Source: Pseudomonadota bacterium
GTDB lineage: Bacteria; Pseudomonadota; Gammaproteobacteria; Steroidobacterales; Steroidobacteraceae
Assembly: GCA_023433515.1 (NCBI GenBank)
Contig: JAEZCN010000156.1
Span: 1-27,466, forward strand
Length of the DNA: 27,466 nt
Reading direction: 5' to 3'
The notes beneath the pieces were generated by a model. That model ran no database searches. It saw only the letters and a list, made by a program, of their open reading frames with translations, and was not told the DNA's origin. A program made the position numbers and the translations under genes. This document shows positions 23,863-27,466 of this stretch, piece by piece (within the stretch, counting starts at the first letter, position 1; each line of letters opens with the position of its first letter).

Positions 23863-24360
23863 TCATTTCACCTGGTAGATCCGGATGCGCACGGCGTTGT
23901 TCTCCGGCGGCTCGACCTCGAGCGTCGCGACGAACGTGCCGCGCGTCATCCACTCGTGCGGGCCCTTCGGCGCTTCGAGTCGCGGACGAAAGATCGCCCG
24001 TTCGGTTCCCGGGCACCACAGTCCCTCGTTGAAAACGTGGACCACGGTGCCGTCCTCGGACTTGATGAAATAGTCCGCCGAAAGCTGCGTGCACTGGCTG
24101 GCCGAGTACGTGAGCTGCAGATCGCGGCCACCCGGCAGCACGACGCCCTTGAACTTCGGACCCGTGACCGTGCCGCCCGTGATCGGAATGATCTGGCGGT
24201 AACCGATCGCCGTGTCGCCGATGACGACCACGGGACCGAGCGTCACGCGCTCCTCGAACACGAACTCGACGCGGGGCGTGTCGTCCGGCGCCGCCGCCTT
24301 CGCCGATGTCAGAAACATGGCCGATGTCAGAAACATGATCGCTGCGAACAGATTTTTCAT
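23863..24360 (-). CDS. Exported DUF3237 protein
   Basis: This 165-residue protein has a signal peptide (MKNLFAAIMFLTSAMFLTSA, then KAA). A DUF3237 beta-barrel domain spans about 30-165 (VEFVFEERVTLGPVVVIG, RQIIPITGGTVTGPKFKGVV, GGRDLQLTYSASQCTQLSAD and the C-terminal VEPPENNAVRIRIYQVK). DUF3237 has no established function; proteins of this family often occur near aromatic or polysaccharide catabolism genes. The signal peptide contains an exact six-residue duplication (MFLTSA twice), created by an 18-bp tandem repeat. The ATG at 24360 is preferred over the longer open frame because it begins the signal peptide. It is divergent from GH51 and convergent with the esterase. Confidence 0.83.
   Translation of the reverse strand: MKNLFAAIMFLTSAMFLTSAKAAAPDDTPRVEFVFEERVTLGPVVVIGDTAIGYRQIIPITGGTVTGPKFKGVVLPGGRDLQLTYSASQCTQLSADYFIKSEDGTVVHVFNEGLWCPGTERAIFRPRLEAPKGPHEWMTRGTFVATLEVEPPENNAVRIRIYQVK
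24302..24337. repeat. Perfect 18-bp tandem duplication in a signal peptide
   Basis: GCCGATGTCAGAAACATG occurs twice without change, at 24302-24319 and 24320-24337. It is in frame within the DUF3237 gene and adds one copy of MFLTSA to the hydrophobic core of its signal peptide. Confidence 0.95.
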
Positions 24361-24385
24361 TTTGATCCGATTCCTGGGTGAACCT

Positions 24386-24409
24386 GCGCAGTATGGCCCT
24401 AGACTGCGC
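24386..24409. promoter_or_regulatory. Inverted repeat between DUF3237 and GH51 genes
   Basis: GCGCAGT (24386-24392) and ACTGCGC (24403-24409) form a perfect 7-bp dyad with a 10-bp spacer in the 117-bp divergent region. Centre-to-centre spacing is 17 bp, which fits a dimeric regulator. The site is 69 bp before the GH51 start. No clear -35/-10 pair was found beside it. Confidence 0.35.
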
Positions 24410-24477
24410 GCCATGCAGTTTCGTTTTCGCATGCGCCCGGCGCGCGCCGCCCGGCTGACTAACTACCCGCGCCGGCC

Positions 24478-26064
24478 ATGAGGCGCGTTCTCGTCCTCGC
24501 GGCCGCGGTGTCTTTCTTGGGCGGCGCGTATTCGTTCGCGCAGGCGCCCGACGCCCGCATCACCATCCGTGCCGACCAGCCCGGCGCCATCATCGATCCC
24601 GACATCTACGGCCAGTTCGTCGAGCATCTCGGCCGCGGCGTGTACGAAGGCATCTGGGTCGGGCCCGGATCTCCCATTCCCAACACGCGCGGCATCCGCA
24701 ACGACGTGGTCGCGGCGCTGCGCAAGGTGCGGATTCCACTGATCCGGTGGCCGGGAGGCTGCTTCGCGGAGCTCTATCACTGGCGGGATGGGATCGGCCC
24801 GCGCGATCGGCGCCCGCGCGGCGTCAACACCGCCTGGGGCGACGAGGCCGAGTCCAACCACTTCGGCACGCACGAGTTCATGGACTTCGTCGAGCAGGTG
24901 GGCGCGAAACCCTTCATCTCCGTCAATGTCGCCAGTGGCTCGACCGCCGAGGCGCAGGCGTGGATGCAGTACATAACGGGGCCGGCCACGTCGGGTCCCG
25001 GAGCCGAGCGCGCACGCAACGGCCGCACCGAGCCGTGGAAGGTGCCCTTCATCGGCATCGGCAACGAGACCTGGGGTTGCGGCGGAAACATGACGGCCGA
25101 GTTCTACTCGGACATCTATCGCCAGTACGTGAGCGTGCTCGCGCCGTACGGAGTCCTGATCGCGTCCGACGCGAATTCCGACGATTACGAGTGGACGGAA
25201 ACGCTGCTGCGCCGCGCGCTCTACCGCCACCCGCCCGACATCCCGACCACGCTTGCGTACATCGGCAGGCAGCAGCAGATCAGGATGATCTCGGTGCACT
25301 TCTACACGTTCTCCGGCAACGACTGGGGAAACAAGAGCCCCGCGGTGGGCTTCACCGAGAACGACTGGGCGCGCTCGATGGAGCGCACCTGGAAGACGGA
25401 CGAGATGATCGCGCGTCACTCGGCCATCCTCGACCGTCACGACCCCGGCAAGAAGGTCGGCATCTCGTTCAGCGAATGGGGCGCATGGTGGGCCGCGGAC
25501 AAGCATCGCCCGTCGAACCTCTACCAGCAGAACACGCTGCGCGACGCGATCATCGCGGGGCTCACGCTCAACATCTTCCACAACCACGCCGAGCGGGTGC
25601 GCATGGCGAATCTCGCGCAGATGGTCAACGTGCTGCAGTCGCTGATCCTCACGCGGCAGGAGAAGATGCTGCCCACGCCCACCTACCACGTGTTCGACCT
25701 GTACAAGGATCACCAGGGCGCCACGCTGCTCCCGACCGCCGTCGCCGCGCGCGACTACGAATTCCAGGGCGTGAAAGTGCCGGCGCTCAGCGCGAGTGCC
25801 TCGCGCACCGCGGATGGGAAGATCACGCTCTCCATCGTGAACATCGATCCGCGCGACGCCGCGCGCATCGACATCGATCTCCAGGGCCACGCGGCCGGCG
25901 CGGCCAGCGGCCGTGTGATCACGGCCGCGGCCATGGACGCGCGGCCCGACTTCGATCGTCCCGATCCACTCGTGCCGGTCGTGCTCGAGGACATCCGCGT
26001 CCGCAAGGGCGTGGTGTCGCTGGTCGCGCCCGCGAAATCCGTCATCACCCTCGAACTCAGGTAG
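24478..26064 (+). CDS. GH51 alpha-L-arabinofuranosidase
   Basis: This 528-residue exported glycoside hydrolase of family 51 would release terminal L-arabinofuranose from arabinan, arabinoxylan or their oligomers. The signal peptide ends near residue 21 (GAYSFAQAPD). The TIM-barrel start has YGQFVEHLGRGVYEGIW at 44-60 and RWPGGCFAELYHWRDG at 90-105. The acid/base Glu is E197 in GIGNETWGCGG and the nucleophile is E333 in SFSEWGAWW. A C-terminal beta-sandwich follows the barrel, from about 420 (ITLSIVNIDPRDAARIDIDL). Most GH51 enzymes are cytoplasmic, so the signal peptide is worth noting. No clear Shine-Dalgarno precedes the ATG. GH43 follows after 3 bp, so the two form one operon. Confidence 0.93.
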   Translation: MRRVLVLAAAVSFLGGAYSFAQAPDARITIRADQPGAIIDPDIYGQFVEHLGRGVYEGIWVGPGSPIPNTRGIRNDVVAALRKVRIPLIRWPGGCFAELYHWRDGIGPRDRRPRGVNTAWGDEAESNHFGTHEFMDFVEQVGAKPFISVNVASGSTAEAQAWMQYITGPATSGPGAERARNGRTEPWKVPFIGIGNETWGCGGNMTAEFYSDIYRQYVSVLAPYGVLIASDANSDDYEWTETLLRRALYRHPPDIPTTLAYIGRQQQIRMISVHFYTFSGNDWGNKSPAVGFTENDWARSMERTWKTDEMIARHSAILDRHDPGKKVGISFSEWGAWWAADKHRPSNLYQQNTLRDAIIAGLTLNIFHNHAERVRMANLAQMVNVLQSLILTRQEKMLPTPTYHVFDLYKDHQGATLLPTAVAARDYEFQGVKVPALSASASRTADGKITLSIVNIDPRDAARIDIDLQGHAAGAASGRVITAAAMDARPDFDRPDPLVPVVLEDIRVRKGVVSLVAPAKSVITLELR

Positions 26065-26067
26065 GTC

Positions 26068-27466
26068 ATGCTGAAGAAATTCCTGCTCTGCGCCACCGCC
26101 GGTTTCGCCATGAGCGCCCACGCCCTCGATGGCGAGATCCAGATCCACGATCCGTCGACGATCGCGCGCGACGGGAGCCGCTTCTACACGTACGGCACGG
26201 GCAACGGCATTCCGATCCTGTCGTCCGATGACGGCTGGACGTGGCGCCGCAGCGGCTCGCTGATGTCCGCCGTGCCCGGCGGCAAGGCCGGGCCCGAGGT
26301 GCTCGCGAAGGGCGGCAACAACACCTGGGCGCCCGACGTCATCCACATCGGCGACAAGTATTTCGTCTATTACTCCGCGCCCGGCACGCAGCCGAAGTCG
26401 GCGATCGGCCTGCTCATCGGCAAGACGCTCGATCCCGAATCGCCCGACTACAAGTGGGAAGACGGTGGGCCGGTGGTCTGGTCGGACGGCATCGAAGACA
26501 GCAACGCGATCGATCCCGGCGTGCTGCTCGATCCGGACGGACGACTGTGGCTGGTCTATGGTTCGTACTTCGGCTACATCCGCCTGGTCGAGCTCGATCC
26601 GAAGACGGGGCAGCGGAAATTCCCCGATCGCAAACCCGTGAACGTCGCGATCAACTCCGAGGCAGCCATCCTGATCCACCGCGACGGCTGGTACTACCTG
26701 CTTGTCACACATGGTTCGTGCTGCCAGGGCGCGAATTCGACGTACAACATCCGCATGGGCCGCTCGCGCAAGGTCACCGGGCCCTATCTGGACAACATGG
26801 GCATCGACATGATCGACGGTGGCGGCAAGCTGTTCGCCGGCTCGCGTGGTCGCCATGTGGGTCCGGGGCATTTCGGCCTGCTGGACCTGGGCGATGGCGT
26901 CGAAAAATTCTCGTTGCACTACGAGGCGGATCTGGATCGGGGGGGCATCAGCGTGCTCGACATCCGCCCGCTGCTCTGGCGCGACGGCTGGCCGGTCGCC
27001 GGTGACAATCTCGTCGCGGGGCCGTACAGCATCGAGTCGGCGCGCACGGGCACGGTGCTCGAGCTCGCGGTGCAGGGAACGCCGGTCGGTGGATTCCGCA
27101 TGCGTCGCGGTGGTCCGCCGGGCAGCGGCATCGTGGGCGGCGGACCTCCGGGCGCAGGTGGTCCTCCGGGCGCAGGTGGTCCTCCCGGCGCCGGCGCACC
27201 TCCCGGCACTGGCGCGCCACCGGCGGGTGCTGGCGCACCGCCGGCAGGGCCGCCACCGTTACCCTCGGCCGGTCCGCCGATTCCAGATCAGGAACCCGCG
27301 CACGTCGCCGCATGGCCCGCGACCACGGGCGTGCGCCTTGCGCCGGCCATGCTGCAGGCCCAGCAGAAATGGACCATCGCGCCGGTCGCCGGCGCCGGCG
27401 GATATCCGGGCGCGCCTTACTTCCGCATCACGATCGCGAACACCGAACGCGCGCTGACCGCCACCG
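26068..27466 (+). CDS. GH43 arabinan endo-1,5-alpha-L-arabinosidase-like, 3' end missing
   Basis: At least 466 residues of an exported family 43 glycoside hydrolase are present, cut by the right edge. The signal peptide is MLKKFLLCATAGFAMSAHA. The five-bladed propeller shows the three catalytic acids: D28 in IHDPST (base), D149 in NAIDPGVLL (pKa modulator) and E198 in NSEAAILI (acid). NNTWAPDVIHIGDKYFVYYS and VTHGSCCQGANSTYNIRMGR are typical of endo-arabinanases. After the propeller, from about residue 325, a second domain starts (GPYSIESARTGTVLELAVQG). A Gly/Pro-rich stretch of about 60 residues (348-408) interrupts it, and it resumes with QQKWTIAPVAGAGG and PYFRITIANTERALTAT. That part resembles a ricin-type trefoil (CBM13-like) repeat. 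It starts 3 bp after GH51. Confidence 0.9.
   Translation, partial: MLKKFLLCATAGFAMSAHALDGEIQIHDPSTIARDGSRFYTYGTGNGIPILSSDDGWTWRRSGSLMSAVPGGKAGPEVLAKGGNNTWAPDVIHIGDKYFVYYSAPGTQPKSAIGLLIGKTLDPESPDYKWEDGGPVVWSDGIEDSNAIDPGVLLDPDGRLWLVYGSYFGYIRLVELDPKTGQRKFPDRKPVNVAINSEAAILIHRDGWYYLLVTHGSCCQGANSTYNIRMGRSRKVTGPYLDNMGIDMIDGGGKLFAGSRGRHVGPGHFGLLDLGDGVEKFSLHYEADLDRGGISVLDIRPLLWRDGWPVAGDNLVAGPYSIESARTGTVLELAVQGTPVGGFRMRRGGPPGSGIVGGGPPGAGGPPGAGGPPGAGAPPGTGAPPAGAGAPPAGPPPLPSAGPPIPDQEPAHVAAWPATTGVRLAPAMLQAQQKWTIAPVAGAGGYPGAPYFRITIANTERALTAT
27142..27213 (+). repeat. 18-bp tandem repeats encoding GPPGAG
   Basis: Four 18-bp units, at 27142, 27160, 27178 and 27196, encode GPPGAG-like hexapeptides in the GH43 linker. 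Units 1 and 2 differ at one base; units 3 and 4 are more diverged. This suggests recent slippage expansion of a collagen-like Gly/Pro segment. Confidence 0.8.

Noticed and set aside
24463..26919. 818-codon minus-strand open frame across GH51 and GH43
   Set aside because: It spans two real genes and the gap between them, has no recognisable motif, and reflects stop-codon scarcity at high GC.

Overview
The window is high-GC and gene-dense, with the coding style of a Gammaproteobacterium. TonB-dependent uptake beside a flavin-dependent halogenase, several secreted hydrolases and REP-like palindromes point to a Xanthomonadales/Steroidobacterales-type soil or plant-associated bacterium. This placement is an inference from gene content; there is no rRNA or tRNA in the window. 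Both ends cut through genes: sarcosine oxidase alpha at the left and a GH43 arabinanase at the right.

Region 1 (1-3249) is a minus-strand sarcosine oxidase operon, soxB-soxD-soxA. A divergent XRE-cupin regulator reads away from it, and two 14-bp direct repeats 20 bp apart lie between them as a candidate operator. Region 2 (3240-5338) starts with a compact three-copy REP/BIME-like palindrome that abuts a broken SRPBCC/AHSA1 gene remnant. It is followed by a class I glutamine amidotransferase, an exported rhodanese and an NTF2-like protein.

Region 3 (5480-6669) is a divergent MerR / DUF2938-DUF2798 cassette with a SoxR-box-like dyad in a MerR-type promoter. Region 4 (6737-12689) is a run of exported proteins: a YciI-like protein, a serine beta-lactamase-fold hydrolase with a membrane tail, a TonB-C-like protein, a metallo-beta-lactamase lipoprotein and an S9 prolyl oligopeptidase. 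Region 5 (12700-15839) holds an AidB-type acyl-CoA dehydrogenase, a DUF2231 membrane protein, a secreted EF-hand protein and a Pro/Thr-rich lipoprotein.

Region 6 (15906-27466) looks like an arabinan/arabinoxylan utilisation locus. An IclR regulator faces an operon of TonB-dependent receptor, tryptophan-halogenase-family flavoenzyme and CE1-type esterase. Divergent to that operon is a second CE1-type esterase, then an exported DUF3237 protein, and then a GH51 arabinofuranosidase and a GH43 arabinanase 3 bp apart. The likely scheme is that secreted esterases remove feruloyl or acetyl groups, GH43 and GH51 cut arabinan or arabinose side chains, and the receptor imports oligosaccharides. The halogenase is the puzzling member. 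The most interesting points are the halogenase's place in this locus, the palindromic receptor leader, the Gly/Pro-rich insertion in GH43, the REP cluster beside the gene remnant, and the candidate operators in two divergent promoters.
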